From NCBI RefSeq assembly GCF_017875465.1, contig NZ_JAGGMQ010000002.1, forward strand, positions 62,001-126,000: DNA of 64,000 nucleotides, in the 5' to 3' direction. Below, one piece after another: positions 43,321 through 52,507 of this stretch (position 1 is the stretch's first letter; each line of letters starts with the position of its first letter). Origin of the DNA: Winslowiella toletana. GTDB lineage: Bacteria > Pseudomonadota > Gammaproteobacteria > Enterobacterales > Enterobacteriaceae. The position numbers and the translations under genes were made by a program. The notes beneath the pieces are model-generated. The model worked only from the letters and a program-made list of their open reading frames with translations. It made no database searches and was not told where the DNA came from.

Positions 43321-43583
43321 GTTCACCATATTTATGAGCACGCTATCTTGTCAAGATATGACCATTTTTTATGGATATATCGTCAGGTCATCTCTGATTT
43401 TTGTGATAAGTACGTGCTTTGGTGCCTGGGCGAATAAAGCAGACTGTAGGGCAGATGAGAACTTCTAACGGGCAGATGGAAGGGTAAGTCTCAGCAGTCT
43501 ACAACCCGGGAACTGGAGTTGAAATGGGTCATGGTAATTTATTGTTGTCGAAAGAACATTAACAGTTACGGCGAGGGAAAATA
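43321..43583. other. upstream region of the synthetase gene
   Basis: About 260 bases holding a TTGACA hexamer (minus strand, 43349-43354) as a possible -35 element. The proposed -10 spacing is poor. Otherwise nothing recognised. Confidence 0.3.
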
Positions 43584-44741
43584 CTAAATAGCTGCGCCTA
43601 ATACCGCTCCACTTTTTCCAGACCATGTTTTCCTCCGGGGAATGGGCTGGCGGTTTCCATAAAATGCCGTACCTTTTTCAGCAGTTGCCACATTGAACGG
43701 CATTGATGATTGCGGGTGATCGTGTCGTGCAGGGCCTGCCACAGTCGTTCAACGTGATTCACCCACGGCGAGTAAACCGGCTGATAAATCACCCTGAACT
43801 TCGGGTTTCCCTTCAGCCAGCGCCGTGTTTCACGGCTTTTGTGAATAATGTAGTTATCCACGATAAGCGTGATGGTTTTTGCCCGCCGGTACGTGGATTT
43901 AAGGCGTTTCAGCAGGCTGATGAACAGCGTCGAACTTTTGCTGTTCCCGCCTGCGTAGCTGACTTTTCCCGTGCCGCTGTGTAGCGCCCCGGCCAGATAA
44001 TATTTTTCATTCTGTCCCGGTGTCACTACGCGCTTTTGCTGCCCGCGCAGTTGCCAGCCGGCACCGATTTTCGGATTGAGGTGGATATCCACTTCATCTT
44101 CATAAAATACCGGATGTCCTGCACTGCACTCGTCCAGCGCTTTATGAATGGCTGCCATCTTTTCATCTTTATGCGGGTCACGGATACGCAGGGTTGGTGC
44201 TGCCCTGCGCCATACAAGCCCGGCTGACGGCAGCCAGCGGCGAATCGTTCCCGCATGTAACTGACAGCCGGTTATCTCATTGATTTTTATTGCCAGTAAT
44301 TCTGTACTCCAGCGTGAACGCTGGTAGCCAAAATCGCCGGGAGAGTGTTTTATCAGCTCACGTAACAATGCGCAGATATGCTCAAACGGCCAGCGACGGG
44401 AACGTCCTGCGGGTAAGGATTGAAGGCCTTCGACACCCGACAACGTAAACCAGTTAATCCAGCGTCCGACGGATGAACGTGCGCAGCAGAGCGTTCTGGC
44501 GACATCGCTGACGCGGTCTCCCCGGTGCAACATCAGTATGGCGGTGAGTCTGCGTGCATGATTTTTATCGCGCGTTTTATGGATAGCTTTCTGCATCAGC
44601 CGTCGCTCGTCGCGGGGAATGGGTGCTATGATCGGCATTGCTCAGTCCGGTTGGTGATTTGTGATGTTTAGCGATTGATCAGATCGCACAATCCGGACTG
44701 AGTTCCCTCAAAGTGATCTACTATTCCGAGCAGCTATTTAG
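43584..44741 (-). mobile_element. IS630-family insertion sequence
   Basis: About 1.16 kb bounded by CTAAATAGCTGC at 43584 and its complement GCAGCTATTTAG ending at 44741. It carries one transposase gene. It separates the synthetase gene from the IS30 element. A TA precedes the left end, as expected for TA-targeting elements, but the right flank is CC. Confidence 0.85.
43598..44638 (-). CDS. IS630-family transposase
   Basis: A 346-residue transposase with an N-terminal helix-turn-helix (RVSDVARTLCCARSSVGRWI) and the IS630/Tc1-mariner catalytic triad: VFYEDEVDIHL (Asp), ITLIVDNYIIHKS (Asp) and YSPWVNHVERLW (Glu). Full length. Confidence 0.93.
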   Translation of the reverse strand: MPIIAPIPRDERRLMQKAIHKTRDKNHARRLTAILMLHRGDRVSDVARTLCCARSSVGRWINWFTLSGVEGLQSLPAGRSRRWPFEHICALLRELIKHSPGDFGYQRSRWSTELLAIKINEITGCQLHAGTIRRWLPSAGLVWRRAAPTLRIRDPHKDEKMAAIHKALDECSAGHPVFYEDEVDIHLNPKIGAGWQLRGQQKRVVTPGQNEKYYLAGALHSGTGKVSYAGGNSKSSTLFISLLKRLKSTYRRAKTITLIVDNYIIHKSRETRRWLKGNPKFRVIYQPVYSPWVNHVERLWQALHDTITRNHQCRSMWQLLKKVRHFMETASPFPGGKHGLEKVERY

Positions 44742-44746
44742 CCGAA

Positions 44747-44925
44747 TCAAGACAAAGCGATATTTGTCTTGACTGAAAGCATTTAGGCCGGTCGAATTTT
44801 TCAGGGCCTAAAGCGGAGGTTGATATTGATTTTCTTTGCTGATGGAGATTTCACTAACAATCTTAATCGCCAAAGAATGGTGACGTAGATTGGGTCAATT
44901 CTTGTTATCAATGTCCGCTTCTGGC
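44747..44925. other. short gap with two inverted repeats and target of IS30
   Basis: CAAGACAAA-GCGATA-TTTGTCTTG is a perfect 9-bp hairpin at 44747-44770, and TTTAGGCC/GGCCTAAA pairs at about 44791-44813. The stretch ends with TCCGCTTCTGGC, the left half of a repeat broken by the IS30 element. Confidence 0.45.
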
Positions 44926-46146
44926 TGTGAGTTCAATGGGTCGATGCAACGCTATCCTTAATCAAGGGGGACGTTGCCATGAAACGAAGAACGCGCATTT
45001 ACTACACGCCCGAACAGAAAGCGATTATCTGGGACAGATATAAGCAAGGTGATTCTCTGCATGATATCGCCAGAATGTTCGACAGATACCACTCTTCTGT
45101 AATGCCCACTATTCACCAGACTGGTGGATACCGTCCCCCTGTCCGAAAGCGACACCGGTTAGCGCTTTCGCTAGATGAAAGAGAAGAGATATCCAGAGGG
45201 CTTGTAGCAAAACGCAGCATCAGGGACATCGCTGCCAAATTATCAAGAGCTCCCTCAACGATTAGCCGCGAGATCAAGAGGAACGGAGGTGCAAAACAAT
45301 ATCGTGCAGCAAAAGCGGATGCTACTGCATGGGAAAGTGCCCTGAGACCAAAACCCTGCAAACTAATTGAAAGCCCCATATTGTGTAAAATCATTGCAGA
45401 GAAGATGCATCAGGACTGGTCGCCGGAACAAATCGCCGGCTGGCTGAAACGCTGTTATCCGGATAATCAGGAAATGCATGTGTCACATGAAACAATTTAT
45501 AAAACGCTTTTTATACAAACCCGGGGAGCATTAAAAAAAGAGCTGCAGCAATGCCTCAGAAGCGGAAGAGCAGTGCGTAGATCCAGAACGTCATCGCTTA
45601 AAGGGAAAGGATTAGGGTCAATCCCGAACACGATACCTATCAGCGAAAGGCCGCCTGAGGCCGCTGACAGAGCCATTCCAGGTCACCGGGAAGGTGACCT
45701 GATTCAGGGCTCGAAAAACTCCTGTATCATCACCCTCGCAGAACGTCATTCCCGTTTTGTTATGCTGGCGAAGATCAGAGACAACAAGACCATAACGGTT
45801 ATATCTGCACTCATCAGACAAGCCCGGGAATTACCTGCTGAGCTTTATAAAACATTAACATGGGATCGTGGCGCTGAAATGACCAGCCACACACGATTTA
45901 CTGTAGCGACAGACATTCAGATTTATTTCTGTGACCCTCAATCTCCCTGGAAACGTGGCACAAATGAAAATACGAACAGATTGCTCAGACAATATTTTCC
46001 AAAAGGAACTGACTTATCGGTTCACAGCCAGCAAAGACTTGACAGTGTTGCCAGACAGCTCAACGGAAGGCCGAGAAAAACGCCAGACTATGAATCACCC
46101 GCAGAACGGTTCAATAAGTGTGTTGCGTCCATCAGTTGAACTCATA
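44926..46146 (+). mobile_element. IS30-family insertion sequence, copy 1
   Basis: 1221 bp with inverted repeats T(G/A)TGAGTTCAA at both ends and a GC target duplication (44924-44925 and 46147-46148). The flanks TCCGCTTCTGGC and GCACAAAGCGG together rebuild the repeat TCCGCTTCTGGCACAAAGCGG found intact at 62470. A second copy starts at 63963 in the same repeat. Confidence 0.9.
44979..46139 (+). CDS. IS30-family transposase
   Basis: A 386-residue transposase with two N-terminal helix-turn-helix regions (DSLHDIARMFDRYHSSVM and SIRDIAAKLSRAPSTISREI) and the DDE core: GHREGDLIQGSKNS, LTWDRGAEMTSH and NENTNRLLRQYFPKGT. Length and motifs match the family. Appears intact. Confidence 0.94.
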   Translation: MKRRTRIYYTPEQKAIIWDRYKQGDSLHDIARMFDRYHSSVMPTIHQTGGYRPPVRKRHRLALSLDEREEISRGLVAKRSIRDIAAKLSRAPSTISREIKRNGGAKQYRAAKADATAWESALRPKPCKLIESPILCKIIAEKMHQDWSPEQIAGWLKRCYPDNQEMHVSHETIYKTLFIQTRGALKKELQQCLRSGRAVRRSRTSSLKGKGLGSIPNTIPISERPPEAADRAIPGHREGDLIQGSKNSCIITLAERHSRFVMLAKIRDNKTITVISALIRQARELPAELYKTLTWDRGAEMTSHTRFTVATDIQIYFCDPQSPWKRGTNENTNRLLRQYFPKGTDLSVHSQQRLDSVARQLNGRPRKTPDYESPAERFNKCVASIS

Positions 46147-46163
46147 GCACAAAGCGGCCCTTT

Positions 46164-48287
46164 TCACCCTTCGGGTTTAAGGGGCAGTCTTTCAAGAGCC
46201 TGTTCTATTTTCTCTGCGTCCTGTTCCACGATGGCTCTCTCATCAGGTGTGAGCGGAACTTCTTCAAGGTAACGTCTGACGGAGGCTTTGCTTTCCAGCA
46301 TCAGCCCGCGCGCGCTGTCCTTCAGCAGGTTGAAATCGCAGCCGATACAGGCCATCCGGTGCTGACAGCTGCTCCAGAAGGGATTCGTGCAGTACGAATC
46401 GCCTAAATCATAATATGTAGCGGGTCCGGTCAGGCTGGCGGCTTCAGGATCGTGATCAATCAGCACGCTGATCATGTGAGCGACCCTGTCTGCTTTGACG
46501 AACGAGGCGGCCAGTTGCGTCGGGCGAATACGCAGATAATGCATGGTGGACTGAGGCGTTGAATGCCCCGTCCACTGCATCAGTTCGTACAGCGACATGC
46601 CCTGCGGTACGCTGGCCAGTGCGGTTACCGCTGATGCCCGTCCCCGGTGGCTGGTTATCGTTCCGCCGCTGTCTTCTGAAGGCACGCCCGCCCGTGTGCA
46701 AAGCATCGGTATCACCGTACGGTTAAGAATGTCACCGCCGGCTGGCTTACCGCGGTACTGAAACAGAAACCGGACTTTCTCACCGGTCCGCTCGTCGGCT
46801 AGCATAGCCTGTTCTGCCGGGCGCTCATCCAGCCAGAGATCGACGTATTTTTTCACCACGGCCGCCACGGGTTTAATAAAGGCTTTTGAAGTTTTTCCGG
46901 CAGGGATATGCAGGTAGCACAGCGTTCCGGCCGGGATGATACTGCCGTCTTCCTTCACAATATCGTCCGCCTGCGGCGCAATGCACCCGGTGGTCAGGCG
47001 GAGCAGTTCACTTTTCCTCACCCCCGCATGGGTCCAGATGACGGCCATCGCCTGCAGCATGGCAAGTGGATAATGTATTTCAGTGAGCAGGTCTTCCTGA
47101 CGCAGATTCAGGCTGGCCCAGATGAGCTTCAGCCAGACCGGATCGTCAATAACACGGGGGTTGACGCCGCGACGGAACAGGGACGTATCCGGTGTGGAAA
47201 GATGGCGGGCAGGGCTGAAGCGCAGACGCCCCCAGCCCCAGTTTTCGTAATCAATCATAAAACGGCGCAGTGAATAGATAAAATGCGCCCTGGAATGCGG
47301 CATCATGGGTTCGCCGGAGCGCACCGATTTGCGGGTGCCCCTTTCTGTGCCCAGCTGGAGTTCATCCACTTTCATCCGGCCTACCGCCGCGATGAAGCTG
47401 GCGCACGTTTCCATCGTCCAGTCTGCCGGTTCCCGAACCTGCGGATGCTCCTTCGTCAGCCAGAGGCCGCAGCGCAGAATAAAGCTGTACTGGCTTTCAC
47501 AGGTGCGCGGCCTGAGCACCGACGTTTCCCGCCAGCGCCGGCACCAGTGTACCCAGGCCGGATCGATTCCTTCCACCGGTTTTTCATACCATTTTGTGTA
47601 GTTTCGCATCCTCATCGGGGCGCTGATAATTCCCAGCGCGGCGAGCCCGTGTGAAACCCGCCCGACATACCGGGAGGTCCCTGCGTCCATGCCGGACTGG
47701 ACCTGCCACAACAGGTCCGGCGTAAATGTCTCAAGCCGTGGATCCCTGTTTACTATCATCAGTGTTGCGAGTATGCCTGATATGTGATTTTTCTGGCTGG
47801 CCGGGGCATAACCCAGCGCCGTCAGCGTATCGGTAAGCCGTTGCAGCTCCTGATGATAAAAAGTCTGACCAAAAATGGCAGAGGCATAAAGCGCGGGTTT
47901 GCGGATATCGGGCAGGCTGAGCGGGTCATGCAAATCTGCCAGATGCCAGGCAAAGGCGGCCATTAACGGACGCCCCTCCCTGACTTCCCGGCAGAGCGTC
48001 TGCCACCGTGCCTGAGGCCAGCACCAGCAGGGCATGCCGGCTGCATGCATTTCGCGCAGCAATCCGGCCATCACCAGCCCGGTGATTTTGCTGCCGCATC
48101 CGCTTCCGGCAGCAATGTCCGTCAGGGGCCTGATGAGGTCCGGCGCAGGCTTCATCCGTAATATACCGGACCGGCTGTGGGAGCTGACCAGCGCCGTCCG
48201 TTCAGCGGAGGTCAGCGACGTCTCAAGCCGGTATTCAGTCATGTCGAAGGGACGCCAGCTGCTTTCAATCGATGTGCGTGGGCTCAT
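46164..48287 (-). CDS. tnpB: Tn554 TnpB-like large tyrosine recombinase
   Basis: A 707-residue recombinase with a long N-terminal region and a C-terminal catalytic domain: Arg in AGVRKSELLRL, Lys in GKTSKAF, His-x-x-Arg-like SHRGRAS, His in WTGHSTPQS and Tyr in TMHYLRIR. It ends with a cysteine cluster (CTNPFWSSCQHRMACIGC) as seen in Tn554 TnpB proteins. It begins one base after the tnpA stop. The 3' flank is cut by the IS30 element, so any tnpC gene is missing. Confidence 0.82.
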   Translation of the reverse strand: MSPRTSIESSWRPFDMTEYRLETSLTSAERTALVSSHSRSGILRMKPAPDLIRPLTDIAAGSGCGSKITGLVMAGLLREMHAAGMPCWCWPQARWQTLCREVREGRPLMAAFAWHLADLHDPLSLPDIRKPALYASAIFGQTFYHQELQRLTDTLTALGYAPASQKNHISGILATLMIVNRDPRLETFTPDLLWQVQSGMDAGTSRYVGRVSHGLAALGIISAPMRMRNYTKWYEKPVEGIDPAWVHWCRRWRETSVLRPRTCESQYSFILRCGLWLTKEHPQVREPADWTMETCASFIAAVGRMKVDELQLGTERGTRKSVRSGEPMMPHSRAHFIYSLRRFMIDYENWGWGRLRFSPARHLSTPDTSLFRRGVNPRVIDDPVWLKLIWASLNLRQEDLLTEIHYPLAMLQAMAVIWTHAGVRKSELLRLTTGCIAPQADDIVKEDGSIIPAGTLCYLHIPAGKTSKAFIKPVAAVVKKYVDLWLDERPAEQAMLADERTGEKVRFLFQYRGKPAGGDILNRTVIPMLCTRAGVPSEDSGGTITSHRGRASAVTALASVPQGMSLYELMQWTGHSTPQSTMHYLRIRPTQLAASFVKADRVAHMISVLIDHDPEAASLTGPATYYDLGDSYCTNPFWSSCQHRMACIGCDFNLLKDSARGLMLESKASVRRYLEEVPLTPDERAIVEQDAEKIEQALERLPLKPEG

Positions 48288-48288
48288 G

Positions 48289-49299
48289 CTATTTCTCCGC
48301 GCAGAAAATGAGGTTCGCCATCCTGAGGTCTGCCGTTTCTATCGCGCCTGCCATTCTGGCAGCAAGATCCCTGCCAGAAAGATGAATATAAATCTGTGTC
48401 GTGGCCAGGTCGCGGTGTCCCGCATAGGTGGCAAGCTCGTGCAGCTTCCAGCCTGCGCGGGCCAGGTGTGTAAGCCGCAGGTGTCGGAAAGTATGCGTTG
48501 AGATATCCGGCATCCCGGATTCCAGCGCCCATTTCCGTACCGTTTTACTCCAGGTCCAGATGGTAAGTGGCGCACCCTGATTACGATCGGACCAGGAACG
48601 GAACAGGGCACCTCTGGCAATTCCGGTCCGCTTCATCTGCATGAGGTGAGCTGCCAGCACGGGCATTACTGCCGGGCTGTAACAGACTATCCGTTCGCGC
48701 CGGCTCTTGGTGGTTTCTGCCCGGATACGGATAAGACGGTGCGCGAAATCGAAGTCTTCGATACTCAGCGAGGTGACTTCAGACCGCCGCAGCGCGCCGT
48801 AGTAGGTTAATGCCAGCATCAGGCGGTCACGGAGCGGTGAAGCGGCGGCATAAAAGAGAAAAGACTGCCACTGCGCATCGTCAGGAATATGCGGCAGCTT
48901 CACGAGGCGGGGAACCAGCCCCCGGCCGGCACTCGGCATGCCAGGCGTGCCGGAGCGGGGAAGCGGATTGACGGTGCAGAGATCCAGATACATCAGAAAG
49001 TCATACCAGAGGCGAATCGCAGACAGGCGGAGCTGGAGCGTGGCGCTGGCCGCGGGAAAAGGCATACCGGGTAGCTGAGGGCTGATGTAAGCGGCCAGAT
49101 CTTCAAACCGGGCCTTTAGAGGTTCGATCCTGCGCTGGCTGCAGAACGCAAAATAATGGTAGAGGGCACTGCGGTAGGCTGTGAGCGTAGCCTGCGCTCG
49201 TCCCAGATTGGATAACAGTTTCAGCCAGCGCTCGGCCAGTAACAGGAAATGTTCATCCGGTGGAATCAGCATTGCGTTCACCTCTGGCAGCATTATCAC
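48289..49299 (-). CDS. tnpA: Tn554 TnpA-like tyrosine recombinase
   Basis: A 336-residue recombinase with an N-terminal SAM-like core-binding domain (residues 15-115) and a catalytic domain: Arg in YGALRRSEV, Lys in ETTKSRRER, His-x-x-Arg in THTFRHLRL, His in YAGHRDLATT and Tyr in QIYIHLSG. Paired with the larger TnpB-like gene in the order of Tn554. Its start (ATG 49299, or 49272 for MLIPPDEH) lies only about 30-50 bases from the junction with truncated umuC, as expected for a recombinase gene beside its element end. Confidence 0.85.
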   Translation of the reverse strand: MIMLPEVNAMLIPPDEHFLLLAERWLKLLSNLGRAQATLTAYRSALYHYFAFCSQRRIEPLKARFEDLAAYISPQLPGMPFPAASATLQLRLSAIRLWYDFLMYLDLCTVNPLPRSGTPGMPSAGRGLVPRLVKLPHIPDDAQWQSFLFYAAASPLRDRLMLALTYYGALRRSEVTSLSIEDFDFAHRLIRIRAETTKSRRERIVCYSPAVMPVLAAHLMQMKRTGIARGALFRSWSDRNQGAPLTIWTWSKTVRKWALESGMPDISTHTFRHLRLTHLARAGWKLHELATYAGHRDLATTQIYIHLSGRDLAARMAGAIETADLRMANLIFCAEK

Positions 49300-49326
49300 T
49301 GATTAAAGTTTACTCACTCAATGTTG

Positions 49327-49338
49327 CATTCCACTTAA
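49327..49338 (+). other. shared junction box next to truncated umuC, right
   Basis: CATTCCACTTAA, eight bases before the ATG of truncated umuC copy B, matching the box at 35013-35024. Probable terminal sequence of the recombinase-bearing element. Confidence 0.55.
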
Positions 49339-49346
49339 CTTACTGT

Positions 49347-50384
49347 ATGTCTCAACGCGTAATGACCGCGCTGGAAGAGATAACGCCTCGCGTGGAACAG
49401 TATTCTATTGACGAGATGTTCTTGGACCTGACCGGCATTGATTTCTGTGAAGACTTTGAACATTTTGGCCGGCGCTTGCGCGTACATGTGCTGGCTACGA
49501 CCGGCCTTACCGTCGGCGTGGGTATGGGGCCGACAAAAACCCTGGCCAAATCAGCACAGTGGGCCAGCAAGGAGTGGCCGCAGTTCCGCGGTGTATTAGC
49601 GCTGACGCCGGGTAATCCGAAGCGCACCGCCACCCTGCTGGCGAACCAGCCCGTGGAGGAAATATGGGGCGTCGGCCGGCGCATCGGCAAGCGCCTTAAT
49701 CTGATGGGCATTGAAAACGCCCTGCAGCTGTCACGCGCTCACCCTGCCCTTATCCGTAAGAATTTCAGCGTGGTGCTGGAGCGTACTGTACGGGAACTTA
49801 ACGGTGAATCCTGTATTCCACTCGAAGAGTTTGTGCCGGCGAAACAGCAGATTGTCTGCAGCCGCTCTTTTGGCGAGAGAATTACGTCAAAGATGCTGAT
49901 GCAGGAGGCGCTGTGTCAGTATGCAACCCGGGCCGCGGAGAAGCTCAGAAAAGAGCGTCAGTTCTGCCGACGTATCAGCGTCTTTATCCGCACCTCGCCG
50001 CATGCGCAGGGGGAGATATTTTATGGCAATAGTGCCGGCGAGAGCCTCACTATTCCGACGCAGGACACGCGCGATGTGATTGAGGTGGCCATGCGTTCGC
50101 TCGACCGCATATGGCTTGAAGGACGACGTTACATGAAGGCCGGGATAATGCTCGATGACTTTACGCCGAACGGCGTCAGTCAGCTCAACCTGTTCGATGA
50201 GGATAAGCCACGTGCGAATAGCGCACAGTTGATGAAGGTTCTGGACGGGATCAATCAATCCGGGCTCGGCAGTGTGTGGTTTGCCGGTCAGGGCGTGAAT
50301 ACGGAATGGAAAATGAAGCGGGACATGCTCTCACCGGCGTGGACCACGCGCTGGAGTGATATACCGGTGGCACGCGTAATGTAG
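49347..50384 (+). pseudogene. umuC: umuC lacking its 5' 80 codons, copy B
   Basis: Residues from MSQRVMTALEEITPRVEQYS to the natural C terminus (RWSDIPVARVM) follow UmuC. The N-terminal catalytic segment is missing at exactly the same codon as in copy A at 33967. The two copies are about 75% identical by eye, so they are different umuC genes, not a duplication. An open extension reaches back to 49260 but codes for no UmuC sequence. Non-functional as a polymerase. Confidence 0.9.
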
Positions 50385-50439
50385 ATGGGGCCTGCAGGGC
50401 ACAGCATACTTTACGTCTGCCTGATACCCTGCATTCTCA

Positions 50440-50590
50440 GGAAAGCTGCTGCCATAACTCATCCACAATGATCAGGGGTATATCCGGGCGCTTTCCGCGG
50501 AAGTATCGTCCGCGCAGAACCCTGTCCTTACGCGAAAGCTGATGAAGCCAGCCATCAAAGGCCGAATGGCGCCTGCGGACGGGCCCCTAA
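50440..50590 (-). pseudogene. remnant of an unidentified gene
   Basis: The minus strand reads FDGWLHQLSRKDRVLRGRYF, RGKRPDIPLIIVDELWQQLS-stop, a convincing protein tail, but a stop lies just upstream (about 50590) and no start is present. The parent gene is not recognised. Confidence 0.35.
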
Positions 50591-50689
50591 ACATAGCTGC
50601 TGACTGGGTAAACGTTTTGAATACAATCCCCGGCGCACGCATCTGTGTCAGTAATTCTTGAATTTCATCATTACATTTGCGCTATTCAT

Positions 50690-50932
50690 TCATTGATCAG
50701 GATTTTTTTTCTTCCAGCCGCCGTTAGCCAGGAAGGCTGCGCGCGAAACGCAGGCGCCCCACAGCAGTTGCATGCCGATTTTGACAAGCTCACTGGCATC
50801 ATGCATGAAAAAAAGCGGCACGATAAACAGTGTGCTCAGCAGGAACCCCCATTCAGCAGCGCTTTTTCTTTCAGGCGCGCTGAGTACTTTCAGGCCGAAA
50901 AATCCGGCTACTAACGATATCATTCGCTTCAT
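50690..50932 (-). CDS. small membrane protein of partition module 2
   Basis: An 80-residue protein (ATG 50932, 27 bases inside a longer frame) with two hydrophobic segments: ISLVAGFFGLKVL and WGFLLSTLFIVPLFFM. A module 2 operator (51002-51023) lies about 70 bases upstream. Function unknown. Confidence 0.5.
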   Translation of the reverse strand: MKRMISLVAGFFGLKVLSAPERKSAAEWGFLLSTLFIVPLFFMHDASELVKIGMQLLWGACVSRAAFLANGGWKKKNPDQ

Positions 50933-51001
50933 CGACCTTTCCTTTACGAACATCCTCACTCTGAAAGCAATACTTTGTAAATACGGGTTTGTACATGCAA
51001 C

Positions 51002-51023
51002 GTAAATACATATTCGTATTTAC
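51002..51023. promoter_or_regulatory. module 2 operator, site 1
   Basis: GTAAATAC-ATATTC-GTATTTAC, a perfect 8+6+8 palindrome, between the small membrane gene and the RHH gene. Confidence 0.75.
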
Positions 51024-51052
51024 ACTTACCATACATACTAATAATGCAGCTC

Positions 51053-51376
51053 TCAGTATCGGGGTGCCTCTAGCAGCCAGCGGTTTTTTTCGTTCTGATC
51101 CATGCTTGTGCAGTAGGCCAGGATGGCGGCCTTCAGAATGGTCGTTTTGTTCTGCCCCGTCTGAAGTGCCTCCTCTTCCAGCATGTCAATAATATCTGCA
51201 GGAAGACGGAAGTTAGTAGGAAGTGTGCGCCTGACCGGGCGGCTATCACCCTGACGGATAAAGCGCGCAGTGCTGCCTTTCACCTGCGCCGGCTGACGGG
51301 GTTCTTCAGGCTGAACAGCCACCTGTGGCGCTACTGCGGGCTCCGCAGCCTTCGAGGGGATCTTGAGTTTAACCAT
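51053..51376 (-). CDS. small ribbon-helix-helix ParB-like partner, module 2
   Basis: A 107-residue protein starting at ATG 51376. The N-terminal half is Pro/Ala/Gln-rich and flexible; the C-terminal half is a helix-turn-helix or ribbon-helix-helix (TNFRLPADIIDMLEEEALQT, GQNKTTILKAAILAY). As in module 1, it is the likely centromere and operator binder, recognising GTAAATAC palindromes. Sequence is unrelated to the module 1 partner by eye. It lies downstream of parA 2 with a 195-base gap containing half-sites (51402-51425, 51556-51563). Confidence 0.65.
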   Translation of the reverse strand: MVKLKIPSKAAEPAVAPQVAVQPEEPRQPAQVKGSTARFIRQGDSRPVRRTLPTNFRLPADIIDMLEEEALQTGQNKTTILKAAILAYCTSMDQNEKNRWLLEAPRY

Positions 51377-51570
51377 CACATCTCTCCGCTTTAGTTTACA
51401 ACGTAAATACAAAATAAATACAACGTAAAAATAGTGAATTTTTATTGCCGGAAAGTCCGGCATTGCCCGGCCCAGACTGGCAGTCCTATAGGTCGTATCA
51501 GTATGCGGTATTAGGAACACACGGGCTAAGAACGTAAAGCATACATCAATGCATTGTATTTACAAATGCT

Positions 51571-52215
51571 TTACAGCCCGATTTCTTCAGCCATCAATTC
51601 GATGAGTGCCCGGGCTTTACTGAGGCTACTTGCACTGCTGACGTCATGCACACCGGCTCCCAGGTTAAAGGCAGACTCGAATACATCAAGCTGGTTGATC
51701 CAAGTACGAAGTGCCGGAATATAATCGGGGCTGGCGCTGAGAGACCGGGCAAGTTCGATGGCGTCAGTGGCTTTGGGTTTACAGCGGTTAAAGAGAAAAT
51801 ACCCTTTCAGCGACGGATTCTCATGCGCCTGCACATACCGGACAACCTCATTTACCTTATTCATGTTGTCCACTTCAACCTGTGAAGACGGACGAACCGG
51901 CGACAGCAGTACGTCTGCAGCCGTAAGCGCACTGCGGAACTCCATGCTGTCATGACCGGCAGTGTCGACCAGTACGACGTCAGCCATTTTCTGTAGGCGC
52001 CTCATCTCACCAGAAATGTCTCCCCAGGCTGAGTGCAGCGGGCAGATGGGCAGCCCGGCCTCCTCCCGACGGGAGAAGAAGTCAGACAGCTCCTCATTTT
52101 TATCCGCGCGAAGCACCACCACACTCCGGCCCCGGGAGAGCAGCAGTGACGTCAGGTTGCCGATCAGTGTGGTCTTTCCCACGCCGCCTTTTGGTGAACC
52201 AAAAACAACAATCAT
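51571..52215 (-). CDS. parA: ParA-family partition ATPase, module 2
   Basis: A 214-residue small ParA (ParF/type Ib size). P-loop GSPKGGVGKTT, Walker A' VVLRADKNEE (VLRAD in place of VDAD), Walker B DVVLVDTAGHDS. No N-terminal DNA-binding domain. Upstream lie two perfect module 2 operators (52242-52263 and 52325-52346), consistent with autoregulation by the RHH partner. Distinct from the longer module 1 ParA. Confidence 0.88.
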   Translation of the reverse strand: MIVVFGSPKGGVGKTTLIGNLTSLLLSRGRSVVVLRADKNEELSDFFSRREEAGLPICPLHSAWGDISGEMRRLQKMADVVLVDTAGHDSMEFRSALTAADVLLSPVRPSSQVEVDNMNKVNEVVRYVQAHENPSLKGYFLFNRCKPKATDAIELARSLSASPDYIPALRTWINQLDVFESAFNLGAGVHDVSSASSLSKARALIELMAEEIGL

Positions 52216-52241
52216 ACTCGCCCCTTAAATATGCACACACC

Positions 52242-52263
52242 GTAAATACACCATCGTATTTAC
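52242..52263. promoter_or_regulatory. module 2 operator, site 2
   Basis: GTAAATAC-ACCATC-GTATTTAC, 27 bases upstream of the parA 2 start. Confidence 0.8.
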
Positions 52264-52324
52264 ATCGTAAAGCCAACATCATCTTTATAACCTGCGACCT
52301 GCGTAAAGTCAATAGTGTTACACT

Positions 52325-52346
52325 GTAAATACAATTTTGTATTTAC
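52325..52346. promoter_or_regulatory. module 2 operator, site 3
   Basis: GTAAATAC-AATTTT-GTATTTAC, extended to a longer palindrome by flanking CACT/AGTG. Confidence 0.8.
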
Positions 52347-52464
52347 AGTGTATTCATATGACATTTATGCACTGTCGTTTTTGTGATGACAGCTATGTAT
52401 AGAGAAAGTACGAGAACAGAACGGTATCAATTTGCAGAAGAAAAATTAGCGACGCAAATACAAC

Positions 52465-52486
52465 GTAAAGACAGAAATGTATTTAC
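52465..52486. promoter_or_regulatory. module 2 operator, site 4
   Basis: GTAAAGAC-AGAAAT-GTATTTAC, one mismatch. It lies just after the recombinase stop. Confidence 0.65.
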
Positions 52487-52507
52487 GCCGTATTGGACTA
52501 ATGGGAT

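Noticed and set aside
49260..49346. N-terminal extension of the second truncated umuC
   Set aside because: It overlaps the tnpA start region on the other strand and has no UmuC similarity.
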